A stretch of DNA of 64,000 bases from an uncultured Prevotellaceae bacterium (lineage in GTDB: Bacteria; Bacteroidota; Bacteroidia; Bacteroidales; Muribaculaceae), in assembly GCA_937898675.1 (NCBI GenBank), contig CALEJB010000045.1:83163-147162 (forward strand). The letters run 5' to 3'. Shown one piece after another: positions 34,600-43,698 of this stretch. Position numbers and translations under genes: made by a program. The notes under the pieces were generated by a model. It saw only the letters and a list, made by a program, of their open reading frames with translations, did not search any database and was not told where the DNA came from. Numbering within the stretch: position 1 is the stretch's first letter; each line of letters opens with the position of its first letter.

Positions 34600-34607
34600 T
34601 ACCTTTG
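34600..34607 (+). promoter_or_regulatory. -7 box for ridA
   Basis: TACCTTTG, 52 nt before the ATG at 34660; no clear -33 element. Confidence 0.45.
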
Positions 34608-34659
34608 TATCGCAATCAACCCTAACATCAATCATCAACAATTAACACATTTATTGATA

Positions 34660-35034
34660 ATGAAAGCATTAAACACAGACAAGGCGCCCGCCGCCATCGG
34701 TCCTTACAGCCAGGCCATCCGCACCGGCAACATCGTTTTTGTTTCGGGCCAGCTGCCCATCAATCCCGCCACCGGGTCATTCCCCGAGGGAGGCGTCCAG
34801 GAACAGACCCGCCAGAGCCTGCTCAACGCCCGCGCCATCTTGCAGAGCGAAGGCCTGGACCTGTGCAACGTGGTCAAGACTACCGTGCTGCTGAGCGACA
34901 TCGCCAACTTTGGGCCCATGAACGAGATTTACAGCGAGTTCTTCACCCAGCCGTTCCCCGCCCGCAGCGCCTTTGCTGTGCGCGACCTGCCCAAGGGCGC
35001 CCTGGTTGAGATAGAACTCATCGCCGAGGCATAA
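34660..35034 (+). CDS. ridA: RidA family enamine/imine deaminase
   Basis: A 124-residue RidA (YjgF/YER057c/UK114) protein that hydrolyses reactive enamines and imines such as 2-aminoacrylate made by PLP enzymes. Family marks are APAAIGPYSQAI, FVSGQLPINP, LLSDIANFGPMNEIY and the substrate-binding Arg in PARSAFAVRDLPKGALVEIE. The ATG at 34660 gives the normal start MKALNTDKAP. It precedes holA by 51 nt. Confidence 0.94.
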   Translation: MKALNTDKAPAAIGPYSQAIRTGNIVFVSGQLPINPATGSFPEGGVQEQTRQSLLNARAILQSEGLDLCNVVKTTVLLSDIANFGPMNEIYSEFFTQPFPARSAFAVRDLPKGALVEIELIAEA

Positions 35035-35085
35035 TGCAAGGCAAAATCTTGGGACAGGCGTTTCATCACTGTTAACGGCACCCTC

Positions 35086-36132
35086 ATGGCAGTCAAGAAA
35101 GAATCGGTGACATTTACCTCGCTGAAGAAGGAAATTGGCGGCGGCAAGTTCCGCAACATCTATGTCTTGCAGGGCGAAGAGCCCTACTACATCGACCATC
35201 TGCAGCAACTGATTATCGACAGCGCGCTGACCGAGGACCAGCGCGACTTTAACCTGTCGCTGTATTACGGCAACACCGCCAACGTGAGGGAGGTCGTCAG
35301 CGCGTGCCGGCAGTACCCGGCATTCAGCGAGTACAAGGTGGTGGTCGTGCGGGAGGCGCAGCTCATCGCCAAGCAGCCGGGACACAAGAACGACCTCGAC
35401 ATCTTTGCCTCCTATGCCGAGAAGCCGCTGCCATCGACGATACTGGTCATCTGCCACAAGGGGGCAACGCTCAAGAGCAAGCCCTTTACCGATGCGCTGA
35501 AGGCCAACAAAGGCGCAGGCGTCATCTTTGACTCCAACAAGGTGAAACAGGGCCGCGACCTCGACGCGCTCATCACCACCTATGCCAACTCGCTGGGCTG
35601 CAACATCGACATGAAGGCGACGCGCATGCTGGCCGACCACATTGGCACCGACATCGCTCGGCTGTTCAGCGAACTCGACAAGTTGTCGATAGTTGCCGAC
35701 AGCAAGAACATCACGCCCGCCCTCATCGAGCATAACATCGGCATCAGCAAGGATTTCAACAACTTTGAGCTGGAGGACGCGCTTGCGCGGCGCGACGCTG
35801 CCAAGGCGTTCCGCATCGTGGACTACTACGAGCGCAACCCCAAGAACAACCCGCTGGCACCGACCATCGCCCTGCTGTATTCATTCTTCTCCAGCGTGCT
35901 GCTGGCGGCCACCGCCGCCGACAAGTCGCAAGGCGGCATCGCCGCGGCGCTGGGCACATCGCCATGGCGGGCGGGCAAGTTCTGCGACGCCACACGCCAG
36001 TACAGCACGCGCGGCCTGGTCAACATCATCGGCTACCTGCGCGAGTGCGACACCAGCAGCAAGGGCATCGGCTCCCGCCAAGACCAGTATGCCCTGCTCA
36101 AGGAACTGGTGTATAAGATACTGCACTCCTGA
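35086..36132 (+). CDS. holA: DNA polymerase III subunit delta
   Basis: The clamp-loader delta subunit (348 residues), which opens the beta clamp. Recognisable are the N-terminal IYVLQGEEPYYID, VVVREAQ, the AAA-like middle and the C-terminal helical domain FELEDALARRDAAKAFRIVDYYERNPKNNPLAPTIALLYSFFS (motif positions about 225-270). Length is normal. A strong terminator follows (36154-36196). Confidence 0.92.
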   Translation: MAVKKESVTFTSLKKEIGGGKFRNIYVLQGEEPYYIDHLQQLIIDSALTEDQRDFNLSLYYGNTANVREVVSACRQYPAFSEYKVVVVREAQLIAKQPGHKNDLDIFASYAEKPLPSTILVICHKGATLKSKPFTDALKANKGAGVIFDSNKVKQGRDLDALITTYANSLGCNIDMKATRMLADHIGTDIARLFSELDKLSIVADSKNITPALIEHNIGISKDFNNFELEDALARRDAAKAFRIVDYYERNPKNNPLAPTIALLYSFFSSVLLAATAADKSQGGIAAALGTSPWRAGKFCDATRQYSTRGLVNIIGYLRECDTSSKGIGSRQDQYALLKELVYKILHS

Positions 36133-36153
36133 GTAGATTCTCGACTATTAAAA

Positions 36154-36196
36154 AAAAAGCATCTGTTAATTTTCGTGCAAACAGATGCTTTTTTTG
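36154..36196. terminator. terminator after holA
   Basis: AAGCATCTGTT (36157-36167) / AACAGATGCTT (36180-36190), an 11-bp perfect stem flanked by A-run and T-run, so it can work in both directions. Confidence 0.9.
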
Positions 36197-36197
36197 T

Positions 36198-36228
36198 TTT
36201 GCAAATATTGCAATTATGTGTAATTTTG
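36198..36228 (+). promoter_or_regulatory. complete -33/-7 promoter for the tandem subtilase genes
   Basis: TTTG (36198-36201), 19-bp spacer, TAATTTTG (36221-36228), 29 nt before the first ATG at 36258. It directly follows the holA terminator. Confidence 0.75.
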
Positions 36229-36257
36229 TGATTGTGTTATTATAAATTTCTGCAACG

Positions 36258-38603
36258 ATGAAAAGATTGGTATTTGCAATTGTTACAATTGCTGTTATTT
36301 CAATTGGTTACGCCCAGTTGCAACGCGTCTTGCCGCCATCGGTCGAGCGATTCTATGGCGAAAGAGCCTTGGCGGAGCGGCTGGACAACAGCGGCAACAC
36401 TCATGCGAAAGCAATGTTGAAACCCACAATGGCCTCGCCGCGCATGATTGACGGTGTGGAGATGATAGACGCCTTTATCTCGATTGACAACGAGGGCGTG
36501 ATCAACTCACTCAAGGCCGACGGCGTTATAGTAAACTGCACGTTTGACGGCTTTGTCACGGCACAGATTCCCGTGAACAAATTAACGGAGGTGTCGCTGA
36601 TGAAGGGTGTGACCGATGTGGAAATCAGCCCGATCGCATATATGAGCAGCGACAGCACTCTTGTATGTACCAACGCCGGCAACGTGATTGACGGCATGAA
36701 CCATGGTCTGCCGCAGGATTATGACGGGACGGGCGTGGTTATCGGCATCATCGACAACGGATTTGACTTCCAGCACATCGCCTTCAGGCGGGCGGACGAC
36801 ACGACGAGGACACGCATCGTGCGCGTGTATGACCCGCAAGATACGGTGGGTCATCCCGCAAAGGCGGGCACCTCGACGCTGCCCGGGCTGGTGCGCATGG
36901 GCGACGAAATCTACGGGCTGACCTATGACCTGGACAAAAGCCACGGCACCCATGTAGCGGGCATCGCCGCCGGCACCCACGTGGGCGGATATGGCGGCAT
37001 GGCGCCGGGCGCAGACATCGTGTTGTGCGTATCGAGAACGCTGAACAACCAGGGCATCATGCTCACCGAGGTGGCCAATTGCATGAAATACATCTTCGCC
37101 TATGCCGACAGCGTGGGCAAGCCGTGTGTGGTCAACCTGAGTTACAGCACCGCCGACGGGGCTCACGACGGCAAGGATTACCTGTCGGCCGCCGTGGCGC
37201 AGTGCGTGGGCCCGGGCCGCATCTTCGTCACCTCGGCGGGCAACAACGGCCAGCGGCCCATCTATGCCAGCGGCCCCACGACCGTCAAGAAACCATACCA
37301 CATATTTTTTGAAACACTGTGCGACTTGCCCAGCGACCACAGCGTCAGCGCCGACAACACCTACTATTACGGCCTGTTCAACACCGATTCATGGATCAGG
37401 GCCAGCGGCTCGCAGATGCATGCCAGCGGCCAGCCGGTGGTGAAGTTCCACATCTTTGACAGGATTGAGAAGCGCATCGTGTGGGAGTCGAAGGCCATTA
37501 CCAGCAAAGACTCCATCTTTGAGGACTCCTACGGCGAGTATTACGAGCCCGACACGGCGGTGAGCAGCAAGAGTTACATGTATGCCATCACGCCGTTGAG
37601 CGTGAGGTCGAACAAATATGAAATCTCAACGCAGATCTACAATCTCAAGAGCAAGGAATACACTACCGACTCACTGGGCCGCAGGCTCAGCCGTTACCAC
37701 ATCGGGCTGACGGTGTATCCGCGCACGGCCGACAGCCTGTATGTGGACAGCTGGGTGTGCCGCGACGGCTATTGGATAGGCAAATACAACGATGCGGTGA
37801 ACGTGGACAACATCACCGCCAGGGGCGACACCGCAGCCAGCCAGGCTGCCGGCTTTTACGCCGAGCCGAGCAATGCCTCGACGATGTGCCCCTATGCGGT
37901 GCACGACAGCGTCATCTCGGCCGGGGCATATTGCGCCCGCAACACCTATTACGCCCTGAACCGGGGCACCATTTTGACGGACATTTACAACACGCCGGGC
38001 CGATATGCCACCTTCACGAGTTCGCAGACCGAGGGCTGCGGCCCCACGGGTAAAGCGCTGCCCACGGTGATGGCACCAGGCACCAATGTCGTGTCGGCGG
38101 TGAGCCGCTACTCTGAGTACAACACCCAGGAGAATAACAGCTACCTGGTGATGAGGACCGAAGACGGATATACCTATGCGACCATGAGCGGCACATCGCT
38201 GGCTGCCCCCACGGTAGCCGGCATCGTTGCCCAATGGCTGCAGATCAACCCCAACCTTGCGCCAAGCGATGTCAAAGGCATCATTGCGCAGACCGCCATC
38301 AAAGATGAGTTCACCCAAGACCCCAACAATTATTACCGCTATGGCCCCAACGGCAAGATTGACGCCATGGCCGGCGTGAAACTGCTGCTGGGCATTGACT
38401 ACATCGTGGGCGACGTGAACGGTGACGGCAAGGTAGCGCCATCGGATATTTCGGCGCTCATTGACTACCTGTTGGGGAATAACCCTGAAGCATTTGACGA
38501 ACGCGGCGCCGACGTGAACCAGGACGGGCAAATCAAGCCTGACGACATCTCGCTGCTGATAGACATGCTGCTTGGGAACGTAGACCTCGAATCGATTGAC
38601 TGA
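36258..38603 (+). CDS. secreted S8 (subtilisin) peptidase with C-terminal dockerin-type repeats, copy 1
   Basis: A 781-residue exported protease. Signal peptide about 1-19; an inhibitor-like propeptide (about 60-130, MIDAFISIDNEGV); subtilase domain with Asp166 (VVIGIIDNGFD), His229 (SHGTHVAGIAAG) and Ser in TMSGTSLAAPTVAG (about 645), split by a long insertion. The C-terminus (about 718-776) has two calcium-loop dockerin-type repeats, GDVNGDGKVAPSDISALIDYLL and DVNQDGQIKPDDISLLIDMLL (each under the loop-helix pattern). Six nt separate it from its paralogue, so they form an operon. Confidence 0.92.
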   Translation: MKRLVFAIVTIAVISIGYAQLQRVLPPSVERFYGERALAERLDNSGNTHAKAMLKPTMASPRMIDGVEMIDAFISIDNEGVINSLKADGVIVNCTFDGFVTAQIPVNKLTEVSLMKGVTDVEISPIAYMSSDSTLVCTNAGNVIDGMNHGLPQDYDGTGVVIGIIDNGFDFQHIAFRRADDTTRTRIVRVYDPQDTVGHPAKAGTSTLPGLVRMGDEIYGLTYDLDKSHGTHVAGIAAGTHVGGYGGMAPGADIVLCVSRTLNNQGIMLTEVANCMKYIFAYADSVGKPCVVNLSYSTADGAHDGKDYLSAAVAQCVGPGRIFVTSAGNNGQRPIYASGPTTVKKPYHIFFETLCDLPSDHSVSADNTYYYGLFNTDSWIRASGSQMHASGQPVVKFHIFDRIEKRIVWESKAITSKDSIFEDSYGEYYEPDTAVSSKSYMYAITPLSVRSNKYEISTQIYNLKSKEYTTDSLGRRLSRYHIGLTVYPRTADSLYVDSWVCRDGYWIGKYNDAVNVDNITARGDTAASQAAGFYAEPSNASTMCPYAVHDSVISAGAYCARNTYYALNRGTILTDIYNTPGRYATFTSSQTEGCGPTGKALPTVMAPGTNVVSAVSRYSEYNTQENNSYLVMRTEDGYTYATMSGTSLAAPTVAGIVAQWLQINPNLAPSDVKGIIAQTAIKDEFTQDPNNYYRYGPNGKIDAMAGVKLLLGIDYIVGDVNGDGKVAPSDISALIDYLLGNNPEAFDERGADVNQDGQIKPDDISLLIDMLLGNVDLESID

Positions 38604-38609
38604 TACACA

Positions 38610-40859
38610 ATGACAAGAACAAGAGTTATCGCCATAGCCGCCCTGATGCTGCTGTGCAGCCGGGCAGCGGCGGCCCAAAGCTTGCTGCCTGTGTCGGTGC
38701 GGCAGTTCCTTGACGAATGCATCACCGGCACATCGGCCCGCCCCCCCTTTGCCAGGATGTACATGCCCCCTCGCGTTGTTGACGGGCGGCAGATGATTGA
38801 CGCATTCATTGCCATCCGGGACGAAAGCGCCATCGCCCTGCTCCAGTCGCACGGAGTTGCCGTCAACTGCCAGTTCGACGGATTTGTGACCGCCCAGATT
38901 CCAGTGGACAATCTGGCCGACGTGTCATGCCTGCCCGGGGTTACCGACGTGGAAATTGGCCGCAGGATGCAATTGTGCACCGACAGCACCCTGAGCGTCA
39001 CCCGCGCAGGCGAAGTGCATGACGGCATCGGCCACGGCCTGCCATGGGCCTATACCGGCCGGGGCGTCATCGTCGGCGTCATTGACAGGGGCATCGACTT
39101 CCAGCACCGGTCCTTCCGCCGCAGCGACGACACCACGCGCACCCGCATTGTCAGGGTTTATAACACCCATGACAATTCCGGTCACCCGAGCACCTACATC
39201 AACAGCTACGGCAGCGAATTCAAGATGCCCGGCTCGGTGTTTATGGACGATGAAATCTACGCGCTCACGTCAGATGCCCCATCCGAGACCCACGGCACAC
39301 ACACCACCAGCATCGCCGCCGGCGCTCACGTGGGCCAATATGGCGGCATGGCACCCGATGCCGACATCGTGGTCGCCACGCCCACCGTGCTTGACGGCAG
39401 CCTGTCCTCCACCGAGATTGCCAACTGCGCGCGTTACATCAGAGCCTATGCCGACAGCGTGGGCAAACCATGCGTGATGAGCATGAGCGTCAGCACGCCC
39501 AACGGGCAGCACGACGGCCAGGACTATCTGTCCAAAGCCCTCGAACAAGTAACCGGTCCCGGACGCATTTTTGTCATTGCCGCCGGCAACTGCGGCAACA
39601 CGCCGGTATATGCCCACAAGCGAGCGTCGAAGGCTAACGCCCTCAACCTGCTATTCAAATGCGGGACGGCCGGTGCCGACTCGTCGTATAACTACAGCCG
39701 CTGCATCACCGACATCTGGATGCGTGACCAAAACTGCAAGCCCAGTTACCAGCTTCACATCCTTGACAAGAACACCGGCCAAATTGTCTGGACCAGCGAC
39801 ACACTCAACAAAAACCTCACCATCAAGACGTCGTCGTTGGGTGGCTACTTCACCTACGACCCCGCCGTTGACACCCTGGGTTACATACACACCTATGTCA
39901 GTTTGTCCTCCTATGGCCGCAAATACCAGTTCCAGACATCCATCTACAATCTGGTATGCACGGGCGACAGCACCTCGGCCAGCGGCAAGCACATGAGCCG
40001 CTATGCCATCGGCGTCAGCATCTGGCCCTCACGCACCGAGCCCTGCGAAATTGACGCGTGGATGTGCAACAGCAACTGCGCATTTGCCACCTACGGCAGT
40101 CCCGTAATTATGCCGGGCGGCGAGGCAATACCCCGTTTCTACTCGGCAGGGACAGACTCTTGCACCATCGGCACCTATGCCGTCAACGACGCCATTATCT
40201 CGGCAGGCGCCTATGTTGCCCGCAACAGCTATTACTCCATGACCCAGAACCGCATGGTTACCGACAACTCGGGCACCATTGGCGACATCGCAAAATTCTC
40301 AAGCTATCAGGCCGAGGGATACGGCCCCACCGGCGTGCCCCTGCCCACCGTGTGCGCTCCGGGCTTCAACGTGGTTGCCGCCGGCAGCCGTTATTCAAAC
40401 TATGCCCGCAACAGCGCTTACACCGTGATGAAGAGCGACGACGGCAGCCCGTGGTGCGTCATGAGCGGCACGTCGATGGCCGCCCCCACCGTGGCAGGCA
40501 TCATCGCCCTGTGGCTGCAGGCCAATCCCAACCTGACCGTGGCACAAATCAAGGAAATCATCGCCGAGACGGCCATCAAGGACAGCTACACCGAGGGGGG
40601 CCACCATGCGCAATTCGGCGCCAACGGCAAGATTGACGCTATGGCGGGCATGGTCAGGGTGCTCGAGACCCTGCCCCACCCGCTGGGCGATGTCAACGCC
40701 GACGGCATCTTCGACGTTACAGACCTGTCGGCACTGATTGACCACCTGCTGGGCAACACGAAGGGGCTGTTCATTTCAACGGCTGCCGACATCGACGGCA
40801 ACGACCAGATTGATGTCCGCGACCTGTCGGCAATGATTGACCTGCTGCTCAACGAATAA
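38610..40859 (+). CDS. secreted S8 (subtilisin) peptidase with C-terminal dockerin-type repeats, copy 2
   Basis: A 749-residue paralogue of the preceding gene with the same layout: signal peptide (about 1-22), propeptide, Asp159 (VIVGVIDRGID), His in ETHGTHTTSIAAG (about 226), Ser in VMSGTSMAAPTVAG (about 630), and two dockerin-type repeats at the end (GDVNADGIFDVTDLSALIDHLL; DIDGNDQIDVRDLSAMIDLLL). The insertion between His and Ser is the most diverged part, suggesting different substrates. The tandem arrangement points to local duplication. Confidence 0.92.
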   Translation: MTRTRVIAIAALMLLCSRAAAAQSLLPVSVRQFLDECITGTSARPPFARMYMPPRVVDGRQMIDAFIAIRDESAIALLQSHGVAVNCQFDGFVTAQIPVDNLADVSCLPGVTDVEIGRRMQLCTDSTLSVTRAGEVHDGIGHGLPWAYTGRGVIVGVIDRGIDFQHRSFRRSDDTTRTRIVRVYNTHDNSGHPSTYINSYGSEFKMPGSVFMDDEIYALTSDAPSETHGTHTTSIAAGAHVGQYGGMAPDADIVVATPTVLDGSLSSTEIANCARYIRAYADSVGKPCVMSMSVSTPNGQHDGQDYLSKALEQVTGPGRIFVIAAGNCGNTPVYAHKRASKANALNLLFKCGTAGADSSYNYSRCITDIWMRDQNCKPSYQLHILDKNTGQIVWTSDTLNKNLTIKTSSLGGYFTYDPAVDTLGYIHTYVSLSSYGRKYQFQTSIYNLVCTGDSTSASGKHMSRYAIGVSIWPSRTEPCEIDAWMCNSNCAFATYGSPVIMPGGEAIPRFYSAGTDSCTIGTYAVNDAIISAGAYVARNSYYSMTQNRMVTDNSGTIGDIAKFSSYQAEGYGPTGVPLPTVCAPGFNVVAAGSRYSNYARNSAYTVMKSDDGSPWCVMSGTSMAAPTVAGIIALWLQANPNLTVAQIKEIIAETAIKDSYTEGGHHAQFGANGKIDAMAGMVRVLETLPHPLGDVNADGIFDVTDLSALIDHLLGNTKGLFISTAADIDGNDQIDVRDLSAMIDLLLNE

Positions 40860-40882
40860 CCGTCATCCGGCCCAACAACAAC

Positions 40883-40926
40883 ACACAAGCGGACTGCCAA
40901 GTCAATGGCGGCCCGCTTGTGTTTAT
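40883..40926. terminator. bidirectional terminator after the subtilase pair
   Basis: ACACAAGCGG (40883-40892) / CCGCTTGTGT (40913-40922) plus inner CTGCC/GGCGG pairing, between convergent genes, followed by TTTAT. Confidence 0.75.
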
Positions 40927-40946
40927 CCATCGTCATCAGGCATCTT

Positions 40947-41456
40947 TCAGCCCTGCTTTTTCTTCCATAGCCTGTTGATGATCCACCTCTTTTGATAGGT
41001 CACCTCAAACCACAGCCACAGCGCCATGGTGAGAATCACGGGCAAATATACATAGATGTACATATTCACCTCCTCATAAGTCATGCCCATGTCGCGTGCA
41101 ATCAACGCCAGGTCGCCCACACAAGCGCTGAATTTATCGTGTATTGGGTTGCCAGTGTTGTAATTTTCATGAAAGACATTGCATTTTTCGTAAAAATTGA
41201 TCAGCGTTGAGCCGATTAGGACAAAGCACCATGTAACGCAAGACGAAGCCATGAAATTAAGCGTACTCCAAACGGACATTTTCCTGACCCAATTATACAA
41301 TGCAGTTAAACACACCACCATGGCCATAACCATAAAGAAGATCGGCAGTCCATAGATACAAACATAGACACTTGCCTCCTCATAATTCAGGCCATACAGC
41401 AGCCCAAATACATACATCGCCCCGCAAAGGAGGCCAAAAATCAATTTAATTATCAT
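40947..41456 (-). CDS. hypothetical multi-pass membrane protein
   Basis: A 169-residue protein with four hydrophobic segments (about 2-22, 32-52, 66-88, 130-150) and a basic C-terminus (RLWKKKQG). Two short segments share the pattern YEEAS/YEEVN-VYVC/MYIYVY-LPI/LPV, suggesting an internal duplication of about 110 residues with alternating hairpins. No family recognised. Its start lies 9 nt after the next small gene, so both are probably one unit. Its GC content is lower than that of its neighbours, which may mean recent acquisition. Confidence 0.65.
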   Translation of the reverse strand: MIIKLIFGLLCGAMYVFGLLYGLNYEEASVYVCIYGLPIFFMVMAMVVCLTALYNWVRKMSVWSTLNFMASSCVTWCFVLIGSTLINFYEKCNVFHENYNTGNPIHDKFSACVGDLALIARDMGMTYEEVNMYIYVYLPVILTMALWLWFEVTYQKRWIINRLWKKKQG

Positions 41457-41465
41457 GCGCTTTAT

Positions 41466-41648
41466 TTACTCGTTTAATGACTCCCTTAACTGTGCCAGGC
41501 GCAACAGCACAGCAATTAAAATGTATGTAATGATTTTGCAGCACTCGATTCCCGCCACCGGAAACAAAAAGTCATCGCCGTAACAAGCGAGTTCGGCCAT
41601 GCCGAGCATTCGAGCAACTATCTCAAACAATGTCGATATCGCGTTCAT
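41466..41648 (-). CDS. small hypothetical membrane protein
   Basis: A 60-residue protein (MNAISTLFEIVARM...) with two hydrophobic segments, the second KIITYILIAVLLRLAQL, and two adjacent cysteines. The frame is open to 41741, but the upstream part overlaps a terminator hairpin (41733-41762), so the ATG at 41648 is preferred. It lies 9 nt upstream of the larger membrane protein gene and may encode its partner. No family recognised; existence as a protein is moderately supported. Confidence 0.5.
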   Translation of the reverse strand: MNAISTLFEIVARMLGMAELACYGDDFLFPVAGIECCKIITYILIAVLLRLAQLRESLNE

Positions 41649-41732
41649 TAGCACCTGTCGATTGGTTAGTAAATCATTGTATAGTCCTTTATCCCGTTTC
41701 TTGGGAAAAGGTAAACATTGGCCCACAAAACA

Positions 41733-41762
41733 AGCGGGCAACCAATTGCTTGACAGCCCGCT
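41733..41762. terminator. terminator downstream of gpmI
   Basis: AGCGGGC (41733-41739) / GCCCGCT (41756-41762), 7-bp stem, followed on the minus strand by TGTTTTGTGG. It ends the gpmI transcript. Confidence 0.6.
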
Positions 41763-41784
41763 CGTTTATCTGTCAATCAGCGAC

Positions 41785-43308
41785 TTACTTGGTCACGTCG
41801 ATTAGGCTGTGGCCGGTCATCTCCTTGGGCTGGTCGAGGCCCATGATTTGGAGAATCGACGGTGCCACGTCGGCGAGCCGGCCGTTGTTGATGATAAGTT
41901 CGGGATTCTCGGTCACATAGATGACGGGAACGGGATTCAGCGAATGGGCCGTGTTGGGCGTGCCGTCGCTGTTGACCGCGTGGTCGGCATTGCCGTGGTC
42001 GGCGATGATGATGACCTCATAGCCCGTGGCGCGGGCGGCCTCAACGGTATCGTGCACACAGCGGTCCACTGCCGACACGGCTTTGCAGATGGCGTCATAC
42101 ACTCCCGTGTGGCCCACCATATCGCCGTTGGCATAGTTCACGACGATGAAGTCGTACTTGTCCTCGCGGATGGCCTCCACCAGTTTGTCGCGCACGATAT
42201 AGGCGCTCATCTCAGGCTTCAGGTCATAGGTCGCCACATCGGGCGAAGGCACCAAGATGCGGTCCTCGCCGTCGAAGGGCTGCTCACGGCCGCCGCTAAA
42301 GAAGAATGTCACATGGGCATACTTCTCGGTCTCGGCGATGTGGAGCTGGCGCAGGCCCTTGCCCGACAGATACTCTGACAGCGTGTTGGCGATGTTATCC
42401 TTGGGGAAAAGCACATGCACGCCGCTGAACTTGGGATCGTAGGGCGTCATGCAGTAGTATTGCAGGTCCTTGATGGTGTGCATGCCATCGTCGGGCTTGT
42501 CCTGCTGGGTGAGGGCGATAGTAATCTGCTTGGCGCGGTCGTTGCGGAAGTTGTAGAAGATAACCGTGTCGCCGTCCTGGATGCGGCCGTCTACAGCACT
42601 GTTGACGATGGGCTTGATGAACTCGTCGGTCACGCCCTCGTCGTATGACTCCTGGATGGCGCGCACCATGTCGTCGCTGGCCTTGCCGATGCCCTGAGTG
42701 AGCATGTCCCAAGCCACCTTGATGCGGTCCCAGTTGTTGTTGCGGTCCATGGCATAGTAGCGGCCGATGACCGTCGCCACTGTGCCCGCACTGCTGTTGC
42801 AGTGCTCAATCACCTGGCTAACAAATGCCTTGCCGCTCTCGGGGTCGGTGTCGCGGCCGTCCATGAAGCAGTGCACATACACCTTGTCCAGGCCATACTC
42901 CTTGGCGATGTCACACAGCGCCATCAGGTGATCCATCGAGCTGTGGACGCCGCCCGTGCTTGTCAGGCCCATGATGTGCAGCGACTTGCCGCTGGCCTTG
43001 CAGTGGCTGTAGGCGTTGACAATCTCGGGGTTGTTGAGAATCGAGCGGTCCTCGATGCTCTTGTTGATTTTTACCAGGTCCTGATAAACGACGCGGCCGC
43101 CGCCGATGTTCAGGTGGCCCACCTCGCTGTTGCCCATCTGCCCGTCGGGCAGCCCCACATCCTCGCCGCACGCCCTGAGGGTGCTATGAGGATAGGCGGC
43201 GCGCAGGAAGTCGAGATAAGGCGTCGGCGTGCTGAAGATGGCGTTGCTGGTGCCGTTGGGTCCCTCACCCCAGCCGTCAAGAATCATTAACAATGCTTTC
43301 TTTCCCAT
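41785..43308 (-). CDS. gpmI: 2,3-bisphosphoglycerate-independent phosphoglycerate mutase
   Basis: GpmI interconverts 3- and 2-phosphoglycerate in glycolysis using two Mn ions. The 507-residue protein has DGWGEG (11-16), phosphoserine Ser61 in GNSEVGHLNIGGGR, HCFMDGRDT, YYAMDRNNNWDR, and the C-terminal metal ligands FIVVNYANGDMVGHTG and IIIADHGNADHA. It is a monocistronic gene with its own promoter and terminator. Confidence 0.95.
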   Translation of the reverse strand: MGKKALLMILDGWGEGPNGTSNAIFSTPTPYLDFLRAAYPHSTLRACGEDVGLPDGQMGNSEVGHLNIGGGRVVYQDLVKINKSIEDRSILNNPEIVNAYSHCKASGKSLHIMGLTSTGGVHSSMDHLMALCDIAKEYGLDKVYVHCFMDGRDTDPESGKAFVSQVIEHCNSSAGTVATVIGRYYAMDRNNNWDRIKVAWDMLTQGIGKASDDMVRAIQESYDEGVTDEFIKPIVNSAVDGRIQDGDTVIFYNFRNDRAKQITIALTQQDKPDDGMHTIKDLQYYCMTPYDPKFSGVHVLFPKDNIANTLSEYLSGKGLRQLHIAETEKYAHVTFFFSGGREQPFDGEDRILVPSPDVATYDLKPEMSAYIVRDKLVEAIREDKYDFIVVNYANGDMVGHTGVYDAICKAVSAVDRCVHDTVEAARATGYEVIIIADHGNADHAVNSDGTPNTAHSLNPVPVIYVTENPELIINNGRLADVAPSILQIMGLDQPKEMTGHSLIDVTK

Positions 43309-43351
43309 AACAATCTTTTTATCTTGTTTTTATATTTTCAACTTTGGACTG

Positions 43352-43383
43352 CAAAGATACTACTTTCGGCCCTCACACGCAAA
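43352..43383 (-). promoter_or_regulatory. complete -33/-7 promoter for gpmI
   Basis: On the minus strand TTTG (43383-43380), 20-bp spacer, TATCTTTG (43359-43352), 43 nt before the ATG at 43308. Confidence 0.7.
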
Positions 43384-43452
43384 TCAAAGCCGCAAAACGC
43401 ATACAAAAAATCACAGCGACACTTGTTATTGCCGCCGCCACGGCAAAAAAAC

Positions 43453-43489
43453 AACGAGCCGCTGCGGAAATCTGCCGCAGCGGCTCGTT
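43453..43489 (-). terminator. strong hairpin downstream of the FGE-domain gene
   Basis: Perfect 15-bp inverted repeat AACGAGCCGCTGCGG (43453-43467) / CCGCAGCGGCTCGTT (43475-43489) with a 7-nt loop. On the minus strand GTTTTTTTGCC follows, so it is a good rho-independent terminator for the FGE-domain transcript. A further imperfect hairpin (43533-43563) lies just before it. Confidence 0.8.
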
Positions 43490-43615
43490 AATCATTAATC
43501 TTTAATCATTACTCGCGGCGACAGCCGCCTAAAAATCGCGCCCTCGCTGCGCTCGGGCGATTTGACAGGCACGAGAAACGACTTCAATTGCATATTAATT
43601 ACTTTTGTCGCTGGA

Positions 43616-43678
43616 ACGGGATATGTTGGTTGGCATTGCGGGCTTGCGCACCGCTTTTGCCAAACCAACATATCCCGT
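43616..43678 (-). repeat. 15-bp inverted repeat with structured 33-nt loop, just after the variable region
   Basis: ACGGGATATGTTGGT (43616-43630) and ACCAACATATCCCGT (43664-43678) are perfect complements. The loop can pair further (TGGCA/TGCCA, GCGG/CCGC). It begins 21 nt beyond the stop codon of the FGE-domain gene and is not followed by a T-run, so it is not an obvious terminator. Hairpins at this place are needed for target recognition in known diversity-generating retroelements. Confidence 0.7.
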
Positions 43679-43698
43679 CATACAGAGAAGGGCAAGAA

